64,000 nucleotides of DNA, from assembly GCA_001949185.1 (NCBI GenBank), contig BDGG01000006.1, positions 1,175,657-1,239,656 on the forward strand. The letters run 5' to 3'. The position numbers were made by a program, and so were the translations under genes. Below, in pieces: positions 45,901 through 56,700 of the stretch. The stretch comes from Ramazzottius varieornatus. Its lineage: Eukaryota; Tardigrada; Eutardigrada; Parachela; Ramazzottiidae. The stretch's first letter is position 1. Each line of letters starts with the position of its first letter. The notes beneath the pieces were generated by a model. That model was given only the letters and a program-made list of their open reading frames with translations. It ran no database searches and had not been told where the DNA came from.

Positions 45901-47541
45901 AGGGATGTGCCTCATTCAACACCAATCATGCACTAATCCATCACAAGCATAACCAGTTAAAAGTGTCATCAATCAATCGTGCAACAGAGCGCACAACTTC
46001 TGCGTCAAGGACCTGCATACAAACCGCTCCTAACCGCATCCCAGACTGAGTATGTATTCCAATGAAGGTTCATTCGTCTGTTGTCAATCAACGGATCAAA
46101 AACTGCCTGATCTATGAAAGTCACAAAACCGTACAGAAATCAAACTGACAGTTCAAGATAAAACTGAAGGCAGTTCGCTATGCTTGATGGGTTCGATGCC
46201 ACACAGGTTAACAATTTCTGACGTCACTGCGAACTGTATCGTGGGTCAATCAGCGCAACGGTCAATCAGCGCAACGGTCTGATCGATCATCGTTGCCTGA
46301 CGCTGTTTGTGTTCCGATTGAGTTCCTTTTCGGTCTCGACGACAGTTTCTGGTTTTATTCGTATTTCAAGGAACCTCAGCCCATCAAAGAAAGCGCAAGC
46401 GATCTACCTCTGGCTGAAAGTTTCTTTGTGTTGATGATTTTGGCTGCAAAGTCCGCTCCCGATTCCTTGTGGACGCACTTCCGGACGATGGAGAAGGCGC
46501 CTCTGCAAGAAGAGAAGGAAGGAAAATAAATTATGGTTGCACCATCATCTTTCTTACCACAATTATCACTTGACAAGAGCGGATATCCTAGATTGTGACT
46601 TTGACACGAAATCAGGGCTTTGTTTCCTTCGGCTGCACTGTGATGCCACTGCAGCAAATGAGCAGTGGGCAGAGTAGATCAGTAAGGCGCGGCCAGATGA
46701 CAGCATATGGAGCCGGGCATGAAATTGAAGAATATCCGTAGACGACCAATGAAGGCACAGACTCTCTAACGTCGACAATCTTAATTGGCCGATTGAAGGC
46801 ACTTTTCATTTTGTTGCCGCTCCATACTTCTCAAACTAGTCCCGCCTTACTGATCTACTCTGCCCATTGCTCAAATTACATAACCGTTGTGAATGACACT
46901 GTCTAAAAACCCTGATCCCTCAACGATTTGCCAGCTTGATCAGCACGGTGCAATAGAAGGCCGCAGTCGCCAACTGACATTCTCCCCCACTTTACTCGTG
47001 TCGAATCTGGGCTAGAGGGAACAGGAAGAATAAGATGCTTCGTGGGCAACAGCGGTTAGCTTCTGCTGTCAAACAACACGTTCAACGGTTCAAAGTACGA
47101 TTGCATCTCCGTGCGATGTTCAAACTTCTAGTCTTCCTTTGTGTCAAAGTGGACTTCGAGGAACACTTCTGGCTGAGGAGTTAGTAACAAGGAAGTCGAG
47201 GGTTCTCAAAATAACTTCGAAGACCTCGGAGTGCATTCCAATCAGTGCTATTTCCAATCAAGCAAATCGCGTCAGTGTAAATATATCCAGCACGGCCTTG
47301 ATCAGAAGTCCCGATCTGTTCGATCATGGCCGTGCCGGACGTAAGTCGTCAGTCAGGGCCGTGCCGTGATGGAATTCGAGCCCGTACTATTATCAATAAA
47401 TCAACGGTAACAACATGGGGAATATTTTGCGAAAAGTTGTTGGACTTACTTTCCCAGTTCTTCTTTGAGCTCATAATTTTCCGTAAATTTTGTGGTGGCT
47501 CCGGCGGTGGGATATGCTCCCGAGCCGCTGTCGAGAGGCAT
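39971..47541 (-). CDS. CaMKII: Calcium/calmodulin-dependent protein kinase II
   Basis: A multimeric Ser/Thr kinase activated by Ca2+/calmodulin. Exons (minus strand): 47541-47450, 46502-46408, 45821-45762, 45469-45415, 44889-44751, 44665-44479, 43963-43662, 41023-40647, 40582-40488, 40408-40294, 40094-39971. Phases close to 546 aa. Kinase motifs: [17 protein letters not shown] (ATP lysine), [31 protein letters not shown] and WACGVILY. The autoregulatory segment is [20 protein letters not shown], with the autophosphorylation threonine (vertebrate T286) at about residue 296; the preceding residue is Gln where vertebrates have Glu. A variable linker ([10 protein letters not shown]...) leads to the hub domain: [42 protein letters not shown] and the last exon [20 protein letters not shown]. 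The N-terminal extension ([14 protein letters not shown]) is slightly longer than usual. Introns host seven fold-back elements and a nested gene. Confidence 0.96.
40154..40275. repeat. Full-length 122-bp fold-back element in CaMKII intron
   Basis: The best complete copy of the family. Outer arms are GGAGCTCGGCAAACAAGCTC and GAGTTTGTTTACGAGCTCCC. Inner arms are TCTCAAGTGGCGCACGCTTT and GGAAGCGTGCGCCACTTGGA, with CAGTCTCACTGACTG at the apex. The whole unit can fold into one long hairpin. Confidence 0.88.
41282..41351. repeat. Fold-back element in CaMKII intron
   Basis: GATCGTTTTCCCAAGTGGCG continuing CACGTT pairs with AACGTGCGCCACTT continuing CCGAAAACGATC. The arms are about 26 bp with few mismatches. 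A tail ATTGTTGGCCGAGATCTC follows. Confidence 0.85.
41467..42214 (-). CDS. Probable nested gene in a CaMKII intron, unknown function
   Basis: The minus-strand open frame 42214-41822 (likely start [14 protein letters not shown] near 42151) can splice, in frame, through GAG|GTGCTG to an acceptor GTCCAG at 41728-41730 and exon 41727-41467. The product has a basic, Lys/Ser/Ala-rich N-terminal part ([20 protein letters not shown]), a helical Ala-rich segment, an acidic middle ([19 protein letters not shown]) and a hydrophobic segment near the end ([15 protein letters not shown], then [10 protein letters not shown]). A donor GTAAAT follows, so a further exon is possible; otherwise the frame reads on to a stop at 41428. 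Same strand as CaMKII and not needed for its reading frame. It could also be an alternative CaMKII exon, but no linker similarity is seen. I do not recognise the family. Confidence 0.4.
42630..42750. repeat. Two adjacent fold-back elements in CaMKII intron
   Basis: Copies at 42630-42685 (CCCAAGTAGCGCAT / ATGTGCGCCACTTAAG) and 42691-42750 (CCAAGTGGCGCACGTTT / AAAGTGTGCGCCACTTGG). Confidence 0.85.
44072..44156. repeat. Fold-back element in CaMKII intron
   Basis: TTCCAAGTGGCGCAGATTTC and AACGTGCGCCACTTGGGCAA are the arms. The inner stem is CCGG/CCGG instead of the common CAGT/ACTG, a paired change. The tail GTTTGTTTGCCAAGCTC follows at 44145. Confidence 0.85.
45031..45146. repeat. Two fold-back elements in CaMKII intron
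   Basis: Copy at 45031-45091 (TTCAAGTGGCGCACG / GCGTGCGCCACTGAAG). Copy at 45098-45146 keeps only the right arm (GGAAGCGTGCGCCATTTAGA). Confidence 0.7.
47280..47375. repeat. GGCCGTGCC inverted and direct repeats
   Basis: CAGCACGGCCTTGATCAG and CGATCATGGCCGTGCCGG form an inverted repeat, followed by another direct GGGCCGTGCCG at 47356. Related GGCCGTGCCGGGC occurs at 31940 and GGCACGGCCTTG at 43495. This lies upstream of the start codon side of CaMKII intron 1. Meaning unknown. Confidence 0.4.
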
Positions 47542-50500
47542 CCTGACGAAGGTGTGACTTTAGTTGGAGAAGATTGTATCCAGGAATGCTAGCGAAGGAA
47601 AGAAATCAGCCCAGGAAGTGCTCGTCTGAGGACGTTGGGTAACTGCCTTCGCCTTCAACGAAGGAATCTACGGAGAGGAAGTGTCACAATTTCTCCCGTT
47701 ATCCAGCTGTTCATCCACAAACACGGAACTAAAGGGAGGACAGGAGTGTGCAGGAGCTCGCTAGCCTTTACGTTCAGGAGCAACTCAATATTTTCCCAGT
47801 TGATGGCACACAATTAACATGGAACGTGATCATGTTGCTGCGCATAACATTACGCTGTACGGCGATAGATGGATCAGGATCATGGATGCAAGCTTGGCTC
47901 GCTGTATGTCTCTGTGTGCTGTGAGTATGGGGAGATGCGATGAAGGCTGTTGGAAGGCAAGGAAGGAAGGAGACGAGAGTGGAAGCGTATAGCGGGAGCC
48001 AGAGGAACGGAATGGTTAGACAGGCATGCACTGTTTTTACTGGCAGCCGCACTTCCGGCGCCACTCCAACAAGACTGAAAACATTGCAGCCTTCTAAGTA
48101 GAAACCAAGCTTTTTTCATGATCATTCCCTCCAAAGTTCCTTTATTTCTATTTCAAGTGCACCATTCCCTTTAAGCACACTCGTTCCGTCACAAACAAGG
48201 CGTGGTTTGATATTTCAATAGAAACCAGGCATCTTTACGCGAACGACGCATTCTACAAAAATACTGTATCTATACCCGCACGGTTGATAACGCCCGGAGG
48301 CGCTGTGACGTCGCCGCGGGTTTTCGTATGTTGCAATCGCTTCTGCTTTCACAGTCATTTCCGGGTCGATCGTGGATGTTTTCATCAAGGGACCTCCCCG
48401 ATATGCAACCTTATCGCACTGCAGGTACTCGTTGGTTCGAAACGGTTAGCCTGTGGCAATAAAAAACCTGAGCTTAAGGCATGAAGCCTGATGTCAGTTT
48501 TATCAACCCGCGCTGACCGCAGTCAAGCTCATAAAAATGGAAATTAATCAACCTGCATCCGTCATCCGTCTTGCAGCTTACGGCGTGCCTAAACCTGCAA
48601 CCTCCACCCTGGATCGGTGGACGAAAGCACGAAGGAGAGATCCCTATCAAGCTAAAAATGAAGCTTTCCTATGAAGCTTTCCTATGAAGCTAAAAATAGA
48701 TAAGCCAAACACAGCAGCATATTAGTACAGTATGACTACTAAGGTTTGCGTTCGCGCTTGAGCAAGCCGCGGAGGTGGCGGTAAGAGCTGTGAAAGAAGA
48801 AGGTGTGGTCGCCTGAGAAGCCAACATACCAGCAAGTTCCTGCGACGGCTGCGTCTTCGTCGACGGGAGTCAGCAAAGTGGATTTCCATCGGCAACATGC
48901 TCTTTCGAGCCGTCGTCGATCGACCGTATGTGAGTTATGAGCGGTACTACTTACTAACCTTCATGTCGTGCCACACCATCGTACGATTGATGCGTAATGT
49001 TTTGATATGCTTTCAGGAAGCCTTCCGCTCGACGTGCCTTCCGTCCGCACCATCAGCAAAATAATGGACTTTGCATCGTCAGCTGTTGAATTTCAGGAGG
49101 TTGTCCAAGCACACTTCTCGAACACTCCACACCGTAATTTGAATTTGTCTTTTTGGTTGTCAAATATTCGGCTCGTAATATTGTGCACATTTTCTTTCTC
49201 AATTTTAAACATCATGTTGTGTACGTGGTGAACGACTTAATTCGGGCGTAGGGGTTTTTCACTCGTAATTCGGGCATATTTTTTCTCAGCTCCTGCTGCG
49301 CGTAATGAACCGCTTCTTGTTTCCTAAGGTAGACCGATCCCTCTCCTCGAGGTTTCAATAGGTTGGAGAACGGGAAAGCGTTGTAGATTACGGGAATTTG
49401 GCGTGAGATAGAGATGGGTCTGTCCAATGTTAAAAAGCCTATTATTGTATCAACACACGTACGATAAGAGATGAATCAAGCGTTGAAGGTAATGTTCAAA
49501 CCTTTCGCGTTGCCCGAATTATGGTGCGAAAATCGATATGCGCGAATTATGTCGTTTGCCTCGCACCATAAGTGCACGGTGGGATACGAGTTACTTCTAC
49601 GGGCTATACAACCCGAAAGAGCGCAGTAGTAGACACTATGATAAGTGTACCATTTCTGTACCATCATTTTGTTACTTATAAGTTCAGAGGCTGGGGCTGT
49701 GAATGGTGAGAATAAAATCCAACGTTAGCGAGAAGCGGTGACGCCACGAGAAGGAGGAAGGTTCACCGGCCACAATACACAAGCCATCTTGTGATGCATG
49801 TGAGCATGTTGATTGGACAGTTGGCGAAAATCACTTTGATTTTGATGCTAAACAAGAGCGAATTGATGCGAATTGACGTAGCATAAGAGGTAGGAACGCG
49901 TACAAGCGAGGATGGCATCCACGTCACTGCGATTACAAATTACCGCCTAGCCAAAGCTTGATCTTCCTTGCTTTGATCTGGCTGGAAGACTTTATTGCCT
50001 CTGCTTCTGCTGGCAGATGGTACCGCTCCAAACTAGCTAACTACTTACGGCATGTAGCCCCGCTGTTTTTCGAACAACCCGCGACACTTAACAGTCGCTT
50101 TACAAGTTTAGCTTTTTGTATTGCACCAGGCGACATCGGTCCCCTTCCTGATATCTCTTTCATTCTTTTTCATCGTCCTCCGTCCGTAAAAGGAGACAAA
50201 GCTCCAACAGGATGCAATAGAGTAGCGAAGCACCGAGGCAGATCAATATCGAACAGCGCACCTGTAGGCTGGAGCCAGTTTTGCGCAAACAAACTCGTAC
50301 GGGATACCTTGATAGTTTCAAGAAGATATCGATGTTCGATAAGGACCGCTGACGTCGCAGAGGAACCCTGTCACGTGGCCGTACTTCGCGCTGCCTCGCC
50401 CACGTGGTCTAATGTTATATACATATGACGTGTCATTGCCACTCGAAATTTCCGCCTGATATCATATCGATAACATCACATTGCTGACAACGATATCAGT

Positions 50501-50794
50501 TTTTGCGATAAATCTTTCTCTATCTCCTTCGGTCCTCGGAAAGTAACTCCAAGGATGCATCGTTGCCATTTTCTACTCGCGGATAGCGTTTCCCATTTGC
50601 AGATCCCTTTCATCAGCGTGATTGATCGGAGATACGAAGGAACAATAAGCAGATGACCAGATCGAGTAACCATTGTGAAATCGTTAGCTGGATGGAACGA
50701 CGTCAAGGCTCCTTTTCGCCTATCTCCCTGATGGACTCACCATCTCCTTTGCAGTTTTTGGGTTTATTCTTCTAGGTCTAACCAAGAGCAAACT
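47542..50794. other. Divergent spacer between CaMKII and KSR
   Basis: CaMKII (minus) and KSR (plus) are transcribed away from this 3.2-kb stretch, so both promoters and untranslated exons should lie here. There is no conserved coding sequence. A 13-bp tandem repeat (AAGCTTTCCTATG) occurs at about 48660-48695. No fold-back elements are present. Confidence 0.45.
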
Positions 50795-53700
50795 ATGGCG
50801 GAGCACGGGAAGAGCAACAGTTTGGTGATTTTGCAAAAGTTTGAAGACTTGCTCAGCGCCAAGCTGGAGCTGTGCATGCAGCTGCAGAGCCTTGTCGACA
50901 CCTCCGCACAATCGCTGGACGCTTTTCGTACTCACTGCTCGACCAGCAAAGAACTTCTCATCAAGGATGAAATTCGAATGCTCGAGGTAGGTTTTTTCAT
51001 ACAGGAAAATGAGCCATGGTTCTGTGAGGAATATTAGAACGATTTCCGCTGCGCCTCTGCACTACAGCGACGCATGATGCCATCGGCGCAAAGCAGTTTT
51101 TTCTAGGGTTGCTGATGTCATGCGCAAACGCGGGCGGTAATGCTCGAAATTCAGCTATGACCGTTGTTTCCGGCCACGATTCTGTTTCTTCGTTTCTTCG
51201 GTGTCATCATGTGGGCGGGCATTTTGCATTGTTTTCTTCTGTTTGTTTAGGGTAAGTTAATTCAGAGGATTGCGCGGCAGTTGGCCGTACGCCGCATCTT
51301 GACCAAACATTTCCAGCAGTTGTCGACGGACTTGGAGCTGTCGCCCTACCTGGAAACCGACCTTGACGTCTTTCTCGCTCAGCAAGCGACCACCGAGGCC
51401 TTGCAAATGTCCGGCTCAGCCTCTTCGCTGAGTACCAATGCCACACCCACACCCCCGTCCTTTCTTCAACATGAAGGTGCCTCCGCCAAACCTCATCTTA
51501 TTTTCGCAAACAGACTGACTCGGCGCTTGTTTCCCTAAGTGGCGCCATTAACGCGGCGAACGTGCGCCACTTGGAAACTCGGCTGGATTGTTTTCATAAA
51601 TGGCGCATACCTTCGGTGTCATTGGCCGAAAGCGTGCGCCACTTGGAGATTCGTCTTACAGAGTTTGCTTGCCTCTTTCCCAGTTTACAGAACTGGTATT
51701 TATTTATGTTTATTTTTAGGAACAAGCGAATCTGCCGTGGCTTGCATCGTCGATCGAATTCGTCTAATCCTTGATGAAGAATTGTCGCAGCATCCCAGCC
51801 TTCATCAGTGGCTGGAAATAGTCGGTCTAATGCCCGTGTGCGTGCAGGTATGACCGTCGAGATAATTAACCTTTGTCCTTCGCTGCTTTTTATAGTACAA
51901 AATCCCCCGAGAATGCACCCTAGTATCCTGCAATAATCACACGATGACGTTGGGTTATTCTAATCTCAGGCTGTGATGAAGATTGTCCACAATGTGGAAG
52001 AGCTCCTCCAGACGTCAGAGTCTAAACTGAAGGAGGTGATCGTGGCCGTCAGTCGCCATTGCACCTGTCTGTCCACTTCCGACTCGATACTTTCTATCGA
52101 CCAAGCCGCTTCCATCGTCACGGCTGACTCAGCCTTGGAAGATTCACCGGCGTCCATGACGGACAGTCTGAGAATCGAGAATGAGCTGCTAGCGGCGAAT
52201 AAAGAGAAAGGAAAACTCCCGCCGCAGATTCGGGAAGATGTTCGCAGACTGATAACTTCGTGCCGGTTACTGCGAATGTACACAGGTATGGCACAGAAAA
52301 TTTGGGAGCTCCGCAAAACAACTCGACAGGTTCGGTTTTCCAGGTGACGCACGCGTTCAGCCAGACACACTGAAACGTGCGCCACTGGGGAAACGAACCA
52401 AGCTCCTCAATATCGTTTTCCCAAGTGGCAATCGCTTTCAGTTAGATGCACTGATAACATGCGCCACTTGGGAGAACAATCTTTCTTATCTTATTTTTCC
52501 CATGTGGCGCACGTTTCCAGCCAGAAAAACAGTGAGTGTGCGCTAATGGGAAAAGCAGTTTTGTTGAGTTTGTTTGCCGAGCTTCGTCATGTTTTCAGCT
52601 TCCTTGAAGACTGTAAAAATGTTGCTTTCGTGAATCGAAATTCACAAATTCTCAAGTTATAATATGTAAGAAAGTTCGAGTTCAGGCTCAGCAAGTTCAG
52701 AAGAATGGACTATCGCCCCATTAAATCATGCATTTTTTCTACAGATCGCCTTATAGCCGAAGATAACGATATGCGCGAGCTACAGCTCTTCATCCCCACC
52801 CAGACTTCTCCAGCCTTCCAGAATGCCTCTTCACTGACACCAGCTTTTCACAGCTCCACAGTCCTCACACCACCCAACAGCCTCGTCCGCAAAGAGTCGG
52901 TGAAATCACTGTACTGGGACAGTTGGCGCGGCCGACCAGCCGGTAAAAAAGCCTTCCCAGGTCGAGCTTTCTCTTAGGGCTCCACCCTTTCCTTCTTCGT
53001 AGGGGGTGCGAGAGTTGTGGCACACCAAACTCCGCCTTCCCCCACAGTGATACTCTCCAACGAGCCTGCCTCACCCGCCTTTTGCTACGTGCACTATGCT
53101 TCGGACAAGCACTATCCTGCGCGCCCGACCATCCTGTCGTCCTTCTCCTCCGAAGACAACTTCTTATCGTCGACCTCGCAGTCGCCGCACTCAGTGCCGA
53201 GTGCAATGGTGACGCAGGCCGTTGACTCGACCACAAGCAGTCATCGACTGACATCCCAGTCGTCCGTCATGTCTTCCGTCTCGACAGCGACCACGACAGG
53301 CGACGAAGCTGATACTGGGTCCGCGTTCGCTGACTTTGCTTCGGCTTCATCCAGTTGCGCAAACTCGGTATTTCCTTCGTCGAACAACCTCTCCCAGCTT
53401 GTGCAACAGTATGAACGCAGTCCGGGTAGGTGACAAAACGCTTCATCAAAAGCCGGTAGAAACCTGCATACGTATTGCCTTGGGGTAAAATTTTGTTGCA
53501 GTGTGCAGGTATCTGATATGGACATGTGATAATCACCTGCATACCTGCATCTACACTTTGTCTGTGGTGTTTGATATGCAGGTGGTTGTCGCTTTCTATT
53601 TTTCGTTGTTTCTCACGTCTTCATTCTTCTTTCTCGATTGTGCCGACTATTCTTTATACGGTTTCCTTTGTCAGCTTTGTCAAAGAAGTTCGAAGCGAGG

Positions 53701-56700
53701 AACACTTCTTCGACCGAGCAGTCGATGCACTCTTCGCGCAACCCAGCCCTGATTTTTCCGCCGTCCGGCACCGAGGGTTCCACCTTTATTCGGCCGTCCT
53801 CCTCCACACCTTCGCTCCTGCTGGTGGGCCATCCTGGACAGCCGCGCTTCCATCCCGGTGCAGCTCTGACCTCGCCTGTACAGTATAATCCAGCCGGTGC
53901 GGAAGTCACTCGGTCCACTCGGAAAGAACTGCTCAAGTTCCAGAAGTCTTCTTCGTTGGAGTCTTCTCTTCGGAACAGGTTGGGCTCGGATGATATACCT
54001 GTCACCGTCGTCCCACCACATCCTCCTAGGTACCCATAACTGTAACTAACATCAAGTGCCAGCACGGCAAACGAACTCGTCACATCATTTTCCCTAGTGG
54101 CGCACATCCCAGGTGTTATTGTCCGAATCTGTGCGCCAATTGGAGAAACAGTGTTGTGGAGTTTTCAAGTGGCGCATTTTCTCGGTGTTATTGCCTGAAA
54201 GCGTGCGCCATCTTGTTGAGTATATTTACCTACGTCCCATACTGAGTCATTTTAACACTTAATTGTTCCAGATCGGGTTCTTACGTTAGTGGCAGTTCGG
54301 ACAGCGGAAGTTCTAGTAAGCTGACTTCCGCCAAAGGACTGCAGCAACAGCAGCTGAACTTGCGAAGAATGCATCATTCCATCCATCATGTCTTTAAGAA
54401 CCACCTTTTCTTGACACATTGTGTCTGTGCGTACTGCGAGAAAACGCTGAGAGGCGTCGGACGGAAGTGCCGACATTGTCGAGCCAGATTTCACCCAGTA
54501 AGGTTTCACTTGGTTGATCACTTCAGTTCGTAGATCGAGCCAGACAACTTTCTCGTAGGAATGCGCGGAGAAGACGCCGCCAAGTTGTGGGTTGCCAGAT
54601 GGTCTCGTGCGAGAGTACCTGAAGACCATCAACCCCGAGAAGAAGGAAGTGGAAAGTCCGAAGGAGAAGAACAACAAGAAGAGGAAAGATAGTAAGGCAA
54701 GGAACGTGGGCAATCTGGAGGAAGAGTCAACGCAGGTGGAGGAAGATGACGAGACGCTGAGCGAGTTCAAGCAACGGAAAGCTTCACTCGATCCTGAAGC
54801 ACAACGGAGACAATCAGTGGCCTCGAAAGGTGGAGAATCGTTGAACGCAGATTCCGCCCTGAAAAGTTGGACTGTAAGTTAGAAAATTGATGAAAGACCA
54901 CTCTGCTGGAATATTATGCAGCCTGAAGTACTTTGAAAAATATTTCAGAAGATCTTTCGAAATTTCCGTTTGCGTAATTATCTAAAATTTTCCATAACCA
55001 GCTGTCATTTCATAAGTTCCCACAACAATTTTGAAAGATTAGTAATTTCTAAACAATAAAATAGGAACTGGGAAACCTCGATCAGGTCTTTTCCCCAGCT
55101 GGCGCACGCTTCCAGCCATTATCACCGGAGACGTGCGCCACTTGGAAAACGGTCAGGTCTAGGCTAGTTAGAGCTGTTGATGGTTTGAACCATATGGTTT
55201 GGTTTGGTTTGAGTGGTGGTTTGCATGCCAAACCGGTTAAATGAAAATGGTTTCTCCCGCAAACCACCAGAAGTGGTCTGGTCTAAAATCCAAACCGGAC
55301 CATTTAAACCAAACGACATAAACCACCGGTTTGAACCGGTTTGCGAACAGCTTTTTGATCACCAGTACATAGTAAATTCTGACACGTTTTCTTCGATTGA
55401 CTAATCAACGAAAACAACCACCGAGGACATAAGAAGTTGAGCGACCGTTGCTGGTTTCTCTACAAACAGACGCAAACAGGCAAGACTGGCGCGTGCTGGA
55501 ATTCAAAAAGCACGATGGCAAGCCATCCGGTAGTGCAATCATTTTTCCACCAGCAGTGTTGTCCAACACTGCTGGAACTGCGGTTTCTCTCCTGACGGAA
55601 GGCGTAGTTCTGATGTCGCACAGCTTATGACACAGTGCTCACCCAGTTAAAGCTGTGCATCACGTGACACTTAGAACGATGTGGCTGCGCACGGTGGCGG
55701 GGGGGGGGGATATTGGCACTGTCAGACGGCCAATCTCGGCCCGACTTCTAGCACAGAATCTGCAGATTTCGTATGAATTTCCCTATACCGCAAACCACAT
55801 TAAACCACATAAACCAGTGGTTCATATGGTTTGGCGTGAGATCGAAACCGGTTTGAGTGGTTTGGTTTGAGATGCCATATGGTTTGAAGGGGTTAGGTTT
55901 GGATGTTAAACCACGAACCATATAAACCATATAAACCACTTTCTAAGTGGTCTGGCCTGTTTTTTTACAGCTCTAAAGCTAGTTTGCCGAGCTCCGAAAG
56001 ATCAGAGCTCACTGACAATTCCTCTTCAATTGTTTTTCCTTGTAGAAAATGCGTTTCTTCGGTTCGAAACACCCCTCCACCGTCTCGACCATCGCCGAAT
56101 CCACCACGACCGTCACCCCTCGTCCCAAACTGCGCAAACAGCGCAGTCGTTCCATGGGTAACGCACTGGACGTCCGTCGTGACAACCCACCGACCATCAT
56201 CACTTCACCCACCATGCAACAACTGCCCCCTTCCACCACCACCACCTCGACCAACAACCCACTTCGTTCACCCATCGTCCGACGCATCAGTGGCAGCTTC
56301 AGCCTTCCTCGAGAGAAACGCAGGCGGAAAGTCTTGTTGTTGGGCCAGTCCGACAGTCCCTCGCCCCAGACTGGCTCCAGCACCAACCTGCTGTCGCCAC
56401 CAGCCACGGAAAAAGAGAGGTCGATAACGCAGAGGGAACGTATGTTCTCGGACCCCAGTCCGGTGGTGGTGGGGATAGGCCAGCTGGATGAGACGGCGAA
56501 GAGAAGGACGGTGTCGGCGTCGTCGACTGCGGAAATTTCCCCTCCGGCCAATACTTCCGGGGTAAGCCAAACCCGTATTTTACGATGAAAGGATAATTTG
56601 ATTGAAGGCATCCATTTCTTTCGACACAGGACTCTAACAGTATCAAGAGTGGCAGCATTGGTTCCAGCCCGTCCATTCCACCTTCGCCAGGAGGTCTTTC

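Noticed and set aside
56009-56611. 200-codon minus-strand frame opposite KSR exon 10
   Set aside because: It is a shadow of the Ser/Pro-rich KSR exon, which is bounded by phase-matched splice sites.
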